DNA of 64,000 nt from Arthrobacter sp. ERGS1:01 (lineage in GTDB: Bacteria; Actinomycetota; Actinomycetes; Actinomycetales; Micrococcaceae): the NCBI RefSeq assembly GCF_001281315.1, contig NZ_CP012479.1:3906001-3970000 (forward strand), given 5' to 3'. Of the stretch, positions 45,864 to 53,881 are shown in pieces. The notes beneath the pieces are model-generated. The model was not told the DNA's origin, did not search any database, and saw only the letters and a list, made by a program, of their open reading frames with translations. The position numbers and the translations under genes were made by a program. Numbering within the stretch: the stretch's first letter is position 1; every line of letters begins with the position of its first letter.

Positions 45864-45894
45864 TCAACCAAATGGTTGAGTGGCGCGTCAACCA
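45864..45894. promoter_or_regulatory. 7-2-7 inverted repeat plus extra half-site, candidate response-regulator operator
   Basis: TCAACCA-AA-TGGTTGA (45864-45879) is a perfect inverted repeat with 7-bp arms and a 2-bp gap, the geometry known for NarL-type regulators. A third TCAACCA lies at 45888-45894. It sits between the kinase gene and the divergent ABC permease gene. Confidence 0.65.
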
Positions 45895-46009
45895 AGGGGA
45901 ATCCGGGAATCATCCAACTCCGCGATGGATCGGATCGCGAAGCAAAGGAAAGTGGAAGTAAGAGAAAAGCCCGGCACTACCGGGCCCGCCACTACCGAAA
46001 AGACACCCC

Positions 46010-47139
46010 ATGTTCCTCGCCCTTAGAGACATCCGCTTCGCCAAAGGCCGCTTTGCCCTGATGGGCGGTGTCGTGGCCCTGATCAGCCTGCTCCTGGTGA
46101 TGCTTTCCGGCCTCACCGCCGGGCTCGGCAACCAATCCACCTCGGCCATCGCCGATCTCGGCAAGGGTGCCGCGGGTTCGTCGACGACGGCGCCCGTCAA
46201 CCAGATCGTCTTTGGCGCTCCGGGCAAGAACACCCCACCGTGTCCTTCACCGAAAGCGAAGTGACCGCCGCCCAGCAGAAAACCTGGGCCGCGACCCCCG
46301 GCGTGTCCTCCGCAACCCCGTTGGGCATCAGCCAAACCCGGTTCCAGGGGGCCGGCGCCACGAAGGGCACCACCAACGTTGCCGTGTTCGGCTCCGGCGG
46401 AAACGGGGCCGGTAACGGGATCTCGCCGTCGGCCGTCACCGACAGCACTGTGGTTATCGGCACCACGGTGGCAAAGGACCTGGGCCTGGCCGTGGGCGAT
46501 TCCGTCACCATGGGCGGGACCACGCTGAAGATCTCCGCCGTCGTGGCCGACCAATGGTATTCACACACCTCGGTCGTCTGGACCACGCTGCCTACCTGGA
46601 CCAAACTGGCCCACCTGAGCGACCCGCAGCAGATCTCCACGGTCCTGGCCGTGAGCTACGACGACGGCGCCACGGTGGACGCAGCCGCCGCGAACGCCAC
46701 CGCCGGCACCGTCAGCACCACGCGCTCCGGCGCCTTCCAGGGCCTGGGCGGCTACAGCAGCGAACACGGATCCCTGCTGATGATGCAGGCCTTCCTCTAC
46801 GGAATCTCTGCCCTTGTGATCGTCGCCTTCCTGACCGTATGGACCGTGCAGCGCACCCGCGACATCGCCGTCCTGAAGGCCATGGGCGCCTCCGGCAAGT
46901 ACCTGCTGAAGGATGCACTGACTCAGGCGGCAATCGTCCTGCTGGCCGGCGCCGCCCTCGGCGGACTCGTGGGCGTGGTTGGCGGATTCTTCGCCGCCAA
47001 GGCCGCACCCTTCCTGGTCACCCCCGCCACCACCATGCTGCCCGTGATCGGCATCGTGGCCCTGGGACTGGCCGGCGCGGCACTGGCCGTCCGCAACGTC
47101 ACCCGCGTCGACGCACTCATCGCCCTCGGCGGCAACTAG
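46010..47139 (+). pseudogene. FtsX/MacB-type ABC permease split by a frameshift
   Basis: Two frames together make one permease of 376 aa if one base is added. Frame 1 (46010-46264) starts MFLALRDIRFAKGRFALMGGVVALISLL and reads into FGAPGKNT. Frame 2 picks up at once as PTVSFTESEVTAAQ and runs to 47139 with the FtsX core (RDIAVLKAMGASGKYLLKDAL and three more helices). The break is in CCCC at 46233-46236; one more C restores the frame. It may be a true inactivating deletion, a phase-variable tract or a sequencing error. A GTG at 46240 could start the second part alone, but that would lose the first helix. The ATPase partner downstream is intact. Confidence 0.85.
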
Positions 47140-47145
47140 CCCCCT

Positions 47146-47164
47146 GATCGAGCCTGTCGAGATC
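47146..47164. repeat. Short REP relative GATC-GAGCCTGTCGA-GATC
   Basis: It matches the centre of the 26013 REP (GAGCTTGTCGA) with one change and 4-bp arms. It lies between the permease and ATPase genes. Confidence 0.6.
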
Positions 47165-47199
47165 CCCAACCGCCTCCCCCAAACCTAAGGAATCACCCC

Positions 47200-47904
47200 A
47201 TGTCTGCCTTGAACCTCAGCAACGTCACCCTCGACTACCCCGACGGCGAGGGCACCATCACCGCCCTCGATGCGGTAAACCTGTCCGTCAACGCCGGCGA
47301 GTTCCTGTCCCTGGTGGGCCCGTCCGGCTCGGGAAAGTCCAGCCTGCTGGCCGTTGCCGCCACCCTGGTCAAGCCGACGTCGGGCCTGCTCACCATTGAC
47401 GGCACCGACGCCACGGGCCTGGCGGAGAAGGAGTTGGCCGCGCTGCGCCGGGATTCGGTGGGCATCATCTTCCAGCAACCGAACCTGCTGGCATCGCTCA
47501 CGGCGGCCGAACAGCTCATCATCGGCGACCACCTGCGCGGCAAGTCCGCCCGTGCGGCGGCGGGCCGGGCGGCGGAGCTGCTGGACGTCGTCGGACTCTC
47601 GGACAGCGCCCACAAGCGCCCGCACCAGCTTTCGGGCGGGCAGCGCCAGCGGGTCAACATTGCCCGGGCACTGATGGGCAGCCCCAAGGTGCTGCTGGTG
47701 GATGAGCCAACGGCCGCACTGGACCATGAGCGCAGCGAGTCGATCGTGCGGCTCCTGCGCAAGGTGACAGATGACTTTGCGGTCGCCACCGTCATGGTCA
47801 CCCACGACACCGAATTCGTGCCGCTGACCGACTCCGTGGCCACCATGCGCGACGGCGTCCTGAGCGCCCCGGTGCCCACGCAGGCGCCCGCGATGGCCGG
47901 TTGA
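47200..47904 (+). CDS. MacB/LolD-type ABC ATP-binding protein
   Basis: 234 aa. Walker [19 protein letters not shown]-loop IFQQPNLLASL, signature LSGGQRQRVNIARAL and Walker B VLLVDEPTAALDHE. Matches the ATPases that pair with FtsX-type permeases for export or lipoprotein release. It follows its frameshifted permease by 60 nt and is probably in the same transcript, controlled by the divergent two-component system. Confidence 0.93.
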   Translation: MSALNLSNVTLDYPDGEGTITALDAVNLSVNAGEFLSLVGPSGSGKSSLLAVAATLVKPTSGLLTIDGTDATGLAEKELAALRRDSVGIIFQQPNLLASLTAAEQLIIGDHLRGKSARAAAGRAAELLDVVGLSDSAHKRPHQLSGGQRQRVNIARALMGSPKVLLVDEPTAALDHERSESIVRLLRKVTDDFAVATVMVTHDTEFVPLTDSVATMRDGVLSAPVPTQAPAMAG

Positions 47905-47993
47905 GGGCGGCCGCGGAACCCCGCCGATCAGGCCCCATGCAATACCATGGGGGAAACTGATTCCTGAGTCACTTGAAACGGAGCCATCACTTC

Positions 47994-48377
47994 ATGAAAC
48001 GCGTCCTCGCACTTGCCGGCAGCCTCCTGCTTGCCCTGACCATCTCCTCCTGTGGCGCCGCTACCGGCCCCGTCGGCACCTGGGGCAACGGCTATAACAA
48101 GGACAAGCAGCCTTACCTGGAGCTGTCCCTGGGCGCGGTGCAGAACGGCGACCAGGCCGGCTACCTGACCGGCAGCGACGGCTGCAACCGCCTGGCGGGG
48201 CAGTGGATGTACGCCGGCGGCGAGCTCACGTTCCCGCAGCTGGGCGGCACCACCCTGGCCTGCACGGGCATCGACGCCTGGCTGTCCAAGGCCAAGGGCG
48301 GCACCATCGACGGCAACAAGCTGACCATCACGGACGCCAACGGCGCCACGCTGGGAACGCTGGACCGCCGCAACTAA
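47994..48377 (+). CDS. META-domain lipoprotein
   Basis: 127 aa from the ATG at 47994 (GGAG 10 nt upstream). The lipoprotein signal RVLALAGSLLLALTISSC places the lipid at Cys20. The mature part has the META/HslJ pattern: SDGCNRLAGQWMYAGGELTFPQLGGTTLAC in two strands, then IDGNKLTITDANGATLGTL. HslJ-like domains are linked to stress or antibiotic tolerance in other bacteria; role here unknown. Confidence 0.85.
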   Translation: MKRVLALAGSLLLALTISSCGAATGPVGTWGNGYNKDKQPYLELSLGAVQNGDQAGYLTGSDGCNRLAGQWMYAGGELTFPQLGGTTLACTGIDAWLSKAKGGTIDGNKLTITDANGATLGTLDRRN

Positions 48378-48393
48378 CCGTTCGCAGCCTGCG

Positions 48394-48447
48394 CCGGCCC
48401 GCAACACCGCCCCTTTGATTCCGGGCGGTTGTCGCGGGCCGGTTTTT
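48394..48447. terminator. Bidirectional terminator after META gene
   Basis: CCGGCCCGC-AACACCGCCC pairs with GGGCGGTTGTCGCGGGCCGG across a 10-nt loop, followed by TTTTT. Confidence 0.85.
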
Positions 48448-48463
48448 GCTTTAACGGCCCACG

Positions 48464-48856
48464 TCAGTAGCCCAACAGGCGTTCGTCCTGGACGTCGTCG
48501 TACTCATCCCGGGCCCGGAGCATGGTGGAGACGTTGTTTTCGGCCCACAGCCGCAGTGCCGTCAGCGGTTCCAGCAGGGTCCGGCCCAGCGGGGTCAGTT
48601 CGTAGTCCACCCGCGGCGGCACCTGGGCGAAAATGGTGCGCTCCACCAGGCCGTCGCGCTCAAGGGCGCGCAGCGTTTGGGTCAGGACCTTTGGCGTGAC
48701 CACCTGGACGCGCCCGCGCAGTTCGGAGAACCGCAGCGGTCCGTCGGAGAGCACCTGGATGACCAGCGTGGCCCATTTGTCCCCGATCCGGGCGAACACC
48801 ATCCGGGACGGGCAGTTCGGGTCAAACACGTTGCCGATGAAGTCATTAGTATCCAT
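48464..48856 (-). CDS. HxlR family transcriptional regulator
   Basis: 130 aa from the ATG at 48856; a longer form from 48898 would run through a direct repeat that looks like an operator. Signature: RIGDKWATLVIQVL, PLRFSELRGRVQVVTPKVLTQ, LRALERDGLVERTIFAQVPPRVDYELTPLG as separate elements. One Cys (Cys14-like in DPNCPSR) near the N-terminus could be a redox sensor as in QorR/HypR-type members. Divergent from the NmrA-like reductase, its likely target. Confidence 0.9.
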   Translation of the reverse strand: MDTNDFIGNVFDPNCPSRMVFARIGDKWATLVIQVLSDGPLRFSELRGRVQVVTPKVLTQTLRALERDGLVERTIFAQVPPRVDYELTPLGRTLLEPLTALRLWAENNVSTMLRARDEYDDVQDERLLGY

Positions 48857-48865
48857 GGGGTAACT

Positions 48866-48924
48866 CAGTTTCCTTGCAAGCCTTGGTTTCCGATGCATAC
48901 TATTGTCTCATTAGTTTCCGCAAG
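48866..48924. promoter_or_regulatory. Direct repeats AGTTTCC(TT)GCAAG between HxlR and reductase genes
   Basis: AGTTTCC...GCAAG occurs at 48867-48880 and 48913-48924 in the same orientation, about 46 bp apart. They flank the sequence GTATGCATCGG... and lie between the divergent starts. Likely HxlR binding sites. Confidence 0.45.
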
Positions 48925-48944
48925 ATACCAAAGAGGAGTTCGCC

Positions 48945-49550
48945 ATGAAGATTGCCGTTTTTGGAGCCACCGGTATGGTCGGTTCGCAGATTGCCGCCGA
49001 GGCCCTGCGCCGCGGCCATGAGGTCACCGCCATTTCCCGCTCCGGCAAGGATGTTCCCGGCGCCACCGCCCTGTCGGCCGACATGTCCGACGCCGGTACG
49101 GTCGCTTCAGTGGCTGCCGCACACGACGCCGTGGTCATTGCCACGGGCCCCAGCCGCACGGGCGGCGACCACCAGGAGTGGCTCGACGCCATGGCCACGA
49201 CCCTCGGCAACGTGGGCGCCACCCGCACCCTCGTGGTGGGCGGTGCCGGGACGTTGACGGTGGACGGCGTGCGCCTGTTGGACCAGCCCGGTTTCCCGGA
49301 TGCGTACAAGGCGGAGGCGCTCACCGCAGCCGCCGCACTGGATGCCATCAGGGCACTTCCGGCGTCCGTCAACTGGACGGTACAGGCACCGGCGCCGGAG
49401 ATCGCCCCCGGCGAGCGGACCGGCGCGTACCTGACCGGCAACGACTCCCCCGCAGGTTCCTCGATCTCCACGCAGGACTTCGCCGTGGCCGCACTGGATG
49501 AGCTGGAGACGCCGAAGCACGTCCGGGCACGTTTCACGGTCGCCAACTAG
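48945..49550 (+). CDS. NmrA/SDR-like NAD(P)-dependent oxidoreductase
   Basis: 201 aa. N-terminal Rossmann motif KIAVFGATGMVGSQIAAEALRRGHEV; then DAVVIATGPSRTGG, TRTLVVGGAGTL and VNWTVQAPAPEIAPGERTG. This is the short atypical SDR pattern of YwnB/HSCARG-like reductases. Beside an HxlR gene such enzymes usually reduce quinones or reactive aldehydes. Ribosome-binding site GAGGAG is 6 nt upstream. Its stop overlaps the next (convergent) stop. Confidence 0.9.
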   Translation: MKIAVFGATGMVGSQIAAEALRRGHEVTAISRSGKDVPGATALSADMSDAGTVASVAAAHDAVVIATGPSRTGGDHQEWLDAMATTLGNVGATRTLVVGGAGTLTVDGVRLLDQPGFPDAYKAEALTAAAALDAIRALPASVNWTVQAPAPEIAPGERTGAYLTGNDSPAGSSISTQDFAVAALDELETPKHVRARFTVAN

Positions 49551-50995
49551 GCACTTAAGCCTGGGGTCGGCAGGCCAAAGGTGTGGCGCAGCGCCGATTG
49601 CGCCGCGAACCAGCCGCCCATGCCGTGCACAGCGGGGCCGGGCGGTGTGGAGGCCGACCCCAGGTAAAGGCCCGGCGCCGGCGTCCGCCATGGATCCCGC
49701 GCCACAACGGGGCGTTTGAGCAGCTGGGCCAGGGTCACGGCTCCGGAGCTGATGTCGCCGTCAACGTAGTTGGGGTTGTAGGCGCCCACGTCACGTGCAG
49801 TGGCAGTGTGGGTGTCCAGGATCAGGTCCCTGAAGCCCGGGGCAAACCGCTCCACCTGGGCCGTGATCGCCTCCGTCCGGTCCTCCGCAGAGCCGGCCGG
49901 GACGTGCGTGTAGGCCCAGAATGTGTGCCTGCCTGCCGGTGCGCGGCTGGGGTCGACAACTCCGGGCTGGGCCACCAGGACGTAGGGGTCATCCGGGTGT
50001 CCGCCGTTCAGGACCCGGTTTTCCGCGGCGGCAATGGCCCGCCGTGAGCCACCCAAGTGCAGGGTGGGCGCCCCGCGGAGTGCGGCGTTCGTCCACGGCA
50101 CGGGACCCGAAAGGGCAAAGTCCACCTTGCACACGCCGGCGCCGTAGCGGAAGGATTCCAAGCGGCGTACATATCGATCCGGTAGTTCCGCACCCGCCAG
50201 GCGCACCAGTGCGCGCGGGGTGACGTCGCAGATGATGGCCTTCGCCGACGTCTGCGCACGCAGCTCCGCGATGCTCGTCACGGGCGAGTCCAGTTCAATC
50301 GTGCCGCCGTGTGCCGTGAGGTCCGCGGCCATCGCGTCGGCAATGGCTGCGGAGCCCCCCTTGGGAACCGGCCAGCCTCCGGCGTGGGCCAGGGCGCCCA
50401 GCAGCAGCCCCGCACCGGCGGTGGCCAGGCCCGGCAGCCGTCCGATCGCGTGGGCGGACACACCCGCCAGCATGGCCGGCGCGGCCTCGCCCCGGAAGCG
50501 CAGATTCCAGGCCGGGGTACCAAGTTCCAGGGTGCGCAGGCCGTATTGCACGGCCGCCACGGGATCCCGGGGAATCCGCACCAGGCCGTGCTGGGTGAAG
50601 TCGATGACGCCGTCCAGCCGGCGCAACAACGGCTCCATGAGGGCGCGCCACGCCCTGCCGTCGGGACCCAGCGCGTCCACCGTACGGTCAAGGTCGCGGT
50701 AAGCGATCCCGGCCCGGCCGCCGTCGAGCGGGTGGCCGTAGGAAATCTCCGGCACCATGAGTTCGATCCGCCCGGCCAGCCCAAACTCGCGGAAGAACGG
50801 GGACGCCAGCGCCATGGGGTGCACGGCGGAGCACACGTCGTGGCGGAAGCCGGGCAGGGTGAGCTCGGCGGTGCGCGTCCCGCCGCCGATACTGCCCGCG
50901 GCCTCATGGACGGTGACGGACAGGCCCGCCCGGGCCATGGTCACGGCGGCGGCAAGGCCATTCGGGCCGGCGCCAACTACTGCGACGTCAGGCAT
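49547..50995 (-). CDS. Phytoene desaturase-like FAD oxidoreductase
   Basis: 482 aa from the ATG at 50995. FAD motif DVAVVGAGPNGLAAAVTMARAG, GSIGGGTRTAEL, a middle GGWPVPKGGSAAIADAMAADL, and a C-terminal GLYLGSASTPPGPAVHGMGGW that contacts the flavin. The group includes carotenoid desaturases and many enzymes of unknown substrate; no carotenoid gene is nearby, so the reaction is open. It overlaps by 8 nt with the end of the GT87-like gene. Confidence 0.9.
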   Translation of the reverse strand: MPDVAVVGAGPNGLAAAVTMARAGLSVTVHEAAGSIGGGTRTAELTLPGFRHDVCSAVHPMALASPFFREFGLAGRIELMVPEISYGHPLDGGRAGIAYRDLDRTVDALGPDGRAWRALMEPLLRRLDGVIDFTQHGLVRIPRDPVAAVQYGLRTLELGTPAWNLRFRGEAAPAMLAGVSAHAIGRLPGLATAGAGLLLGALAHAGGWPVPKGGSAAIADAMAADLTAHGGTIELDSPVTSIAELRAQTSAKAIICDVTPRALVRLAGAELPDRYVRRLESFRYGAGVCKVDFALSGPVPWTNAALRGAPTLHLGGSRRAIAAAENRVLNGGHPDDPYVLVAQPGVVDPSRAPAGRHTFWAYTHVPAGSAEDRTEAITAQVERFAPGFRDLILDTHTATARDVGAYNPNYVDGDISSGAVTLAQLLKRPVVARDPWRTPAPGLYLGSASTPPGPAVHGMGGWFAAQSALRHTFGLPTPGLSA

Positions 50996-52478
50996 GTTTG
51001 GGGTGCTTCGCCAGGCCCGGCTCGCCGGCGTCGGGCGTACCGGCGTCGGGCGTACCTGTGGCTGCCTCGTCGTCGCCCGTTCGCGGAGCTTTTGCGAGCA
51101 GCACCCCGCCCTGGGGATCGTCCACGCCGCCGCGGCGCACCACGTCGTAGTGCGGGCGCCAAATGTCCCGAACAGCCAGCGCCAGCAAGGCCACCGTGGC
51201 AATACCGGCCAGGGCCGAGGCCATGACAAAGTACGGGGTGTCGATGGCGTGTTGCGGGCTGATGTTGCCCAGCTGCTTGCTTTGGAACAGCATCAGGGCG
51301 ATGAAATGGGTGATCACCGCAGCCTGCCACAGCAGCACGGGCCGCCAGCGCGGCAGCGCGAGCGCCACCAGCGGCAGCAGCCACACGGCCTGCCACGGCT
51401 CGGCAGTCTTGTTGACGACGACGAACCCGGCGACCGCCACGAAGGCAAGTTGCGCCACCCGCGGCTGGCGTGGTGCGTAGAGGGCAATCGCGGCGACGCC
51501 CAACACCACCAGCATCACCAGGACGGCGGACAGCGTGTTGACGGACACGGTGGACATTTCCGGCATGCCCATGCGCCCGGCAAGGAGGTTGTAGCCGCCA
51601 TAGATCGAGGAATCCGAGGCCGGGCCGTTGATGACACCATCCACATAGGCCTTCCATCCGGCCGCGTTGGAGAGCATGACCGGCAGGAGCACCAGCAACC
51701 AGCCCACGGCCCCGGCCGCCAGGACCTCCAACATTTTCGTTGCCGATTTGGCGCGCACCCCCAGCAGGACCAGCGCAACCAGGACCAGGATCGCGTAGGG
51801 GGCCACCATGGCGGCCAGGCCCAGGACGAACCCGGCCCAGATGGTTCGGCGTCGGGCAAACAAGTAGATGCCAAGCGCCACGAGCCCCGCGGCCCAAAAA
51901 TCCCAGCTGACAAAGGCCGTCAACCACAGCAGCGGGCTTGCGGCGACGATGGCCGCGTCCCAGGGCCGGCGTCGGGCGGTCCGCGCCACCACCACTACTG
52001 TGAAGATCCAGACGGCGGCAATCAGTACCGCATTGAGGTCAAAGAACGCCAGCTGGCGAAGGGCGCCATGCCCGGCACCACCCGTGAGCCAGGCCGTGAT
52101 GCCGGCGATGAAGCCCGCCAGCGGCAGCTGGTCAAACGTGGAGCCCTTGCCCAGGAACGGGAACACCGAGCCGAGGTTGTGCTGCACAAAGGAGTTGGGG
52201 AATTCCGACCAGCACACGGTGGAGTACTGGTCGGGGGTGGTCCACCCGCTCTCGCGGCAATGGTATTTCGCCAGCACGGCGATAAGTGCAGAGACCATGG
52301 CCATGAAGATCAGCACGCGTTCCACCGTGAAGAATCCGGGATCAGTGATGCCGGGGGCCGTCCGGCGCCCCAGCGGACCGCCAACGGGCTCCGTCATGGT
52401 CCGAAGCGTTGGGTCGGTGCGCGACGGCACAACAATGCGGTGTCGGGTCTGCTGTCCCGAGGCCTGAGAATCCTCCAT
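50988..52478 (-). CDS. GT87-like polytopic membrane glycosyltransferase
   Basis: 496 aa from the ATG at 52478. About ten transmembrane helices. After the first helix comes the loop KYHCRESGWTTPDQYSTVC, then FLGKGSTFDQLPLAGFIAG, a layout I recall from GT87/GT-C membrane proteins that lie near rpsF in relatives (for example Rv0051 of Mycobacterium tuberculosis). Enzymes of this class use polyprenyl-phosphate sugars outside the membrane. The C-terminal tail is charged with a short ATGTPDAGTPDAG repeat. Confidence 0.75.
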   Translation of the reverse strand: MEDSQASGQQTRHRIVVPSRTDPTLRTMTEPVGGPLGRRTAPGITDPGFFTVERVLIFMAMVSALIAVLAKYHCRESGWTTPDQYSTVCWSEFPNSFVQHNLGSVFPFLGKGSTFDQLPLAGFIAGITAWLTGGAGHGALRQLAFFDLNAVLIAAVWIFTVVVVARTARRRPWDAAIVAASPLLWLTAFVSWDFWAAGLVALGIYLFARRRTIWAGFVLGLAAMVAPYAILVLVALVLLGVRAKSATKMLEVLAAGAVGWLLVLLPVMLSNAAGWKAYVDGVINGPASDSSIYGGYNLLAGRMGMPEMSTVSVNTLSAVLVMLVVLGVAAIALYAPRQPRVAQLAFVAVAGFVVVNKTAEPWQAVWLLPLVALALPRWRPVLLWQAAVITHFIALMLFQSKQLGNISPQHAIDTPYFVMASALAGIATVALLALAVRDIWRPHYDVVRRGGVDDPQGGVLLAKAPRTGDDEAATGTPDAGTPDAGEPGLAKHPKHA

Positions 52479-52535
52479 GGCTACGAGCCTACCGGGTCGG
52501 CGGCACACAGTTTTGATTGCGTCAGAAGCCCGTAT

Positions 52536-52703
52536 TCATGCGCGCGGGGCACACGTTTTCACCGGCTTGCGGCCTTCCGCGAAACAGCGTCCGGACGCGA
52601 AGCAGCCCGCGCCGGTCAGCGCGGGCTGTTCACGGTTGGCGGGGGCGCCGTCGCCGGTTCCCCCTGGGTTGCGGCTCGTGTCTACAGAATGAGTAATGGT
52701 CAT
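52536..52703 (-). CDS. Possible small protein, 55 aa, with three cysteines
   Basis: ATG at 52703 has AAGGTGG 7 nt upstream. Sequence begins MTITHSVDTSRNPGGTGDG and includes Cys34, Cys40 and Cys51 within GAGCFASGRCF and KTCAPRA. Third positions are about 72% G/C. It follows the 43-aa ORF by 32 nt. Against it: a hairpin (52603-52628) falls inside, and no homologue is known to me. Confidence 0.35.
   Translation of the reverse strand: MTITHSVDTSRNPGGTGDGAPANREQPALTGAGCFASGRCFAEGRKPVKTCAPRA
52603..52628. terminator. 10-bp perfect hairpin, possible terminator
   Basis: CAGCCCGCGC and its complement with a 6-nt loop, downstream (minus sense) of the 43-aa ORF; no U-run follows. Confidence 0.4.
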
Positions 52704-52735
52704 CCGTGGGCCACCTTTCTGGCGGGGCCGGTGTC

Positions 52736-52867
52736 CTAGCGGATGTTGAACAGGTCAACCCGCATGATTTGCTGCTGCGTGCTTTCGCGCAGCTCGACGA
52801 ACTTCTGGTGGTCGACCGGCGTAAAGAACACTCTCTTGACGGCGGATAGCGAACGTTTTTTCTTCAT
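52736..52867 (-). CDS. Small basic protein, 43 aa, function unknown
   Basis: Starts MKKKRSLSAVKRVFFTPV and ends QIMRVDLFNIR. A very strong ribosome-binding site (GAGGGGGTGA) lies 5 nt before the ATG. Third positions are near 79% G/C although the DNA upstream is AT-rich, which argues for real coding. No signal peptide, Cys or membrane segment; net positive. An in-frame ATG 8 codons upstream would bury the ribosome-binding site and is not preferred. It is divergent from the peptide importer region and upstream of the 55-aa ORF. Confidence 0.65.
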   Translation of the reverse strand: MKKKRSLSAVKRVFFTPVDHQKFVELRESTQQQIMRVDLFNIR

Positions 52868-52889
52868 TTTTTCACCCCCTCTCACCATT

Positions 52890-52938
52890 GAATATGGCAA
52901 TACTTATTATTTTTGGCGCGACAAATAAAGCCATATTC
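52890..52938. promoter_or_regulatory. Inverted repeat GAATATGGC...GCCATATTC upstream of the 43-aa ORF
   Basis: Perfect 9-bp arms (52890-52898, 52930-52938) with 31 AT-rich nt between, directly upstream of the small gene. Candidate operator or looped promoter. Confidence 0.5.
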
Positions 52939-53026
52939 TTCTTTCGAAAAAGGGCAATATCAGAGCACAAAAAGGCGCGAGTAATTTTGTGCATTGATGC
53001 CGATTACAAATCGGCGGATGGTCAGC

Positions 53027-53038
53027 GTGTGATCACAC
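53027..53038. promoter_or_regulatory. Perfect palindrome GTGTGATCACAC
   Basis: 12-bp perfect dyad in the AT-rich gap. It resembles a compact regulator site; no known regulator is adjacent. Confidence 0.45.
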
Positions 53039-53108
53039 ACCATGTCGCTGCAGACCCGTTTCCGATGGAGTATTCCACGGGAGGGCCGGGGTGGACTTGA
53101 GTGGGTGT

Positions 53109-53123
53109 CGGTCAGACTGACCG
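53109..53123. promoter_or_regulatory. Perfect palindrome CGGTCAG-A-CTGACCG
   Basis: 15-bp dyad with 7-bp arms, 70 bp from the previous palindrome. Candidate operator. Confidence 0.45.
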
Positions 53124-53178
53124 GTCTCGGGCAGCCTCTGTCAGGCAAACCCGGATGCGTACGTAACCTTTTGTGTGG

Positions 53179-53256
53179 TTACGACGCCATGCCGGCGCGC
53201 CATGCAGAGGCCAGACGATGTCCAATAACTCCGGACTTGATTGCTGTAAACATCAT
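53179..53256 (-). CDS. Possible 25-aa peptide with strong ribosome-binding site
   Basis: AAAGGAGG precedes two tandem ATGs (53256, 53253). The product would be MMFTAIKSGVIGHRL then ASAWRAGMAS, a short amphipathic-looking peptide. Codon third positions are not G/C-biased, so it may be a leader peptide, a young gene or chance. Confidence 0.3.
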   Translation of the reverse strand: MMFTAIKSGVIGHRLASAWRAGMAS

Positions 53257-53881
53257 GGCCTCCTTTCAACATGCACGCGGACATTCCGAGGGAATTCATC
53301 GGAACTAATTATTAAAGTACAGCATTACCAACCCCCATGACCAGCCCACGGCGAATATTAATCAAATTTCCTTGTATTACGTTCGCGGCGGCCCGCCGTG
53401 GATGGAGAAACCAGTCCGACGCCGGCTGGACGCCCCGGCCGCAACCACCCCAGCCGGGTCGACCGCCGGGAACACCTCCGGAGTGGCACCCGACCACCAA
53501 GGCGCCGACTACGCAGATAACACTTTTGTTACATTCCGCGGGCCGTCAAACGGGCTGGATCCCGCGAATTAAAGGGGTTTTCGGCTCCGATCGGGGGTGC
53601 AATCGTTACTCGCCAGTACGCCACGCCGGGCTGTTGCCGCCGCACAACCCCGCGGAAGCGTGTGACGCAGAGTACATTTGCACGGTAGAGGCAAACGGGG
53701 GACGATTCCCTCCCCTTGCTGCCCTGGGAACAACGCCATTTCGCACGACGCCTGCCGATAACCTTGGCCGGGGACTGCGGACAAGCTTTAAGGATGATTT
53801 CTTGCCACTGCACACACCCCGGCAGCGTGTGGCCCGCCATCTTGACGGACCGGACCGGTTTTCCTTCGGGAGGCTGAGACT
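53257..53881. other. 625-bp upstream region of the peptide importer, no gene supported
   Basis: The first 100 bp are AT-rich (AACTAATTATTAAAGTAC). The rest is GC-rich with short open frames on the plus strand that lack ribosome-binding sites. It presumably holds the importer promoter, which I could not place. Confidence 0.6.

Noticed and set aside
46240..47139. Separate short permease gene starting at GTG 46240
   Set aside because: It lacks the first helix that lies in the preceding frame, and one base joins the two into a standard permease.
53372..53572. 66-codon plus-strand open frame (possible peptide precursor)
   Set aside because: Ends DNTFVTFRGPSNGLDPAN, which looks precursor-like, but no ribosome-binding site and no modifying enzyme nearby.
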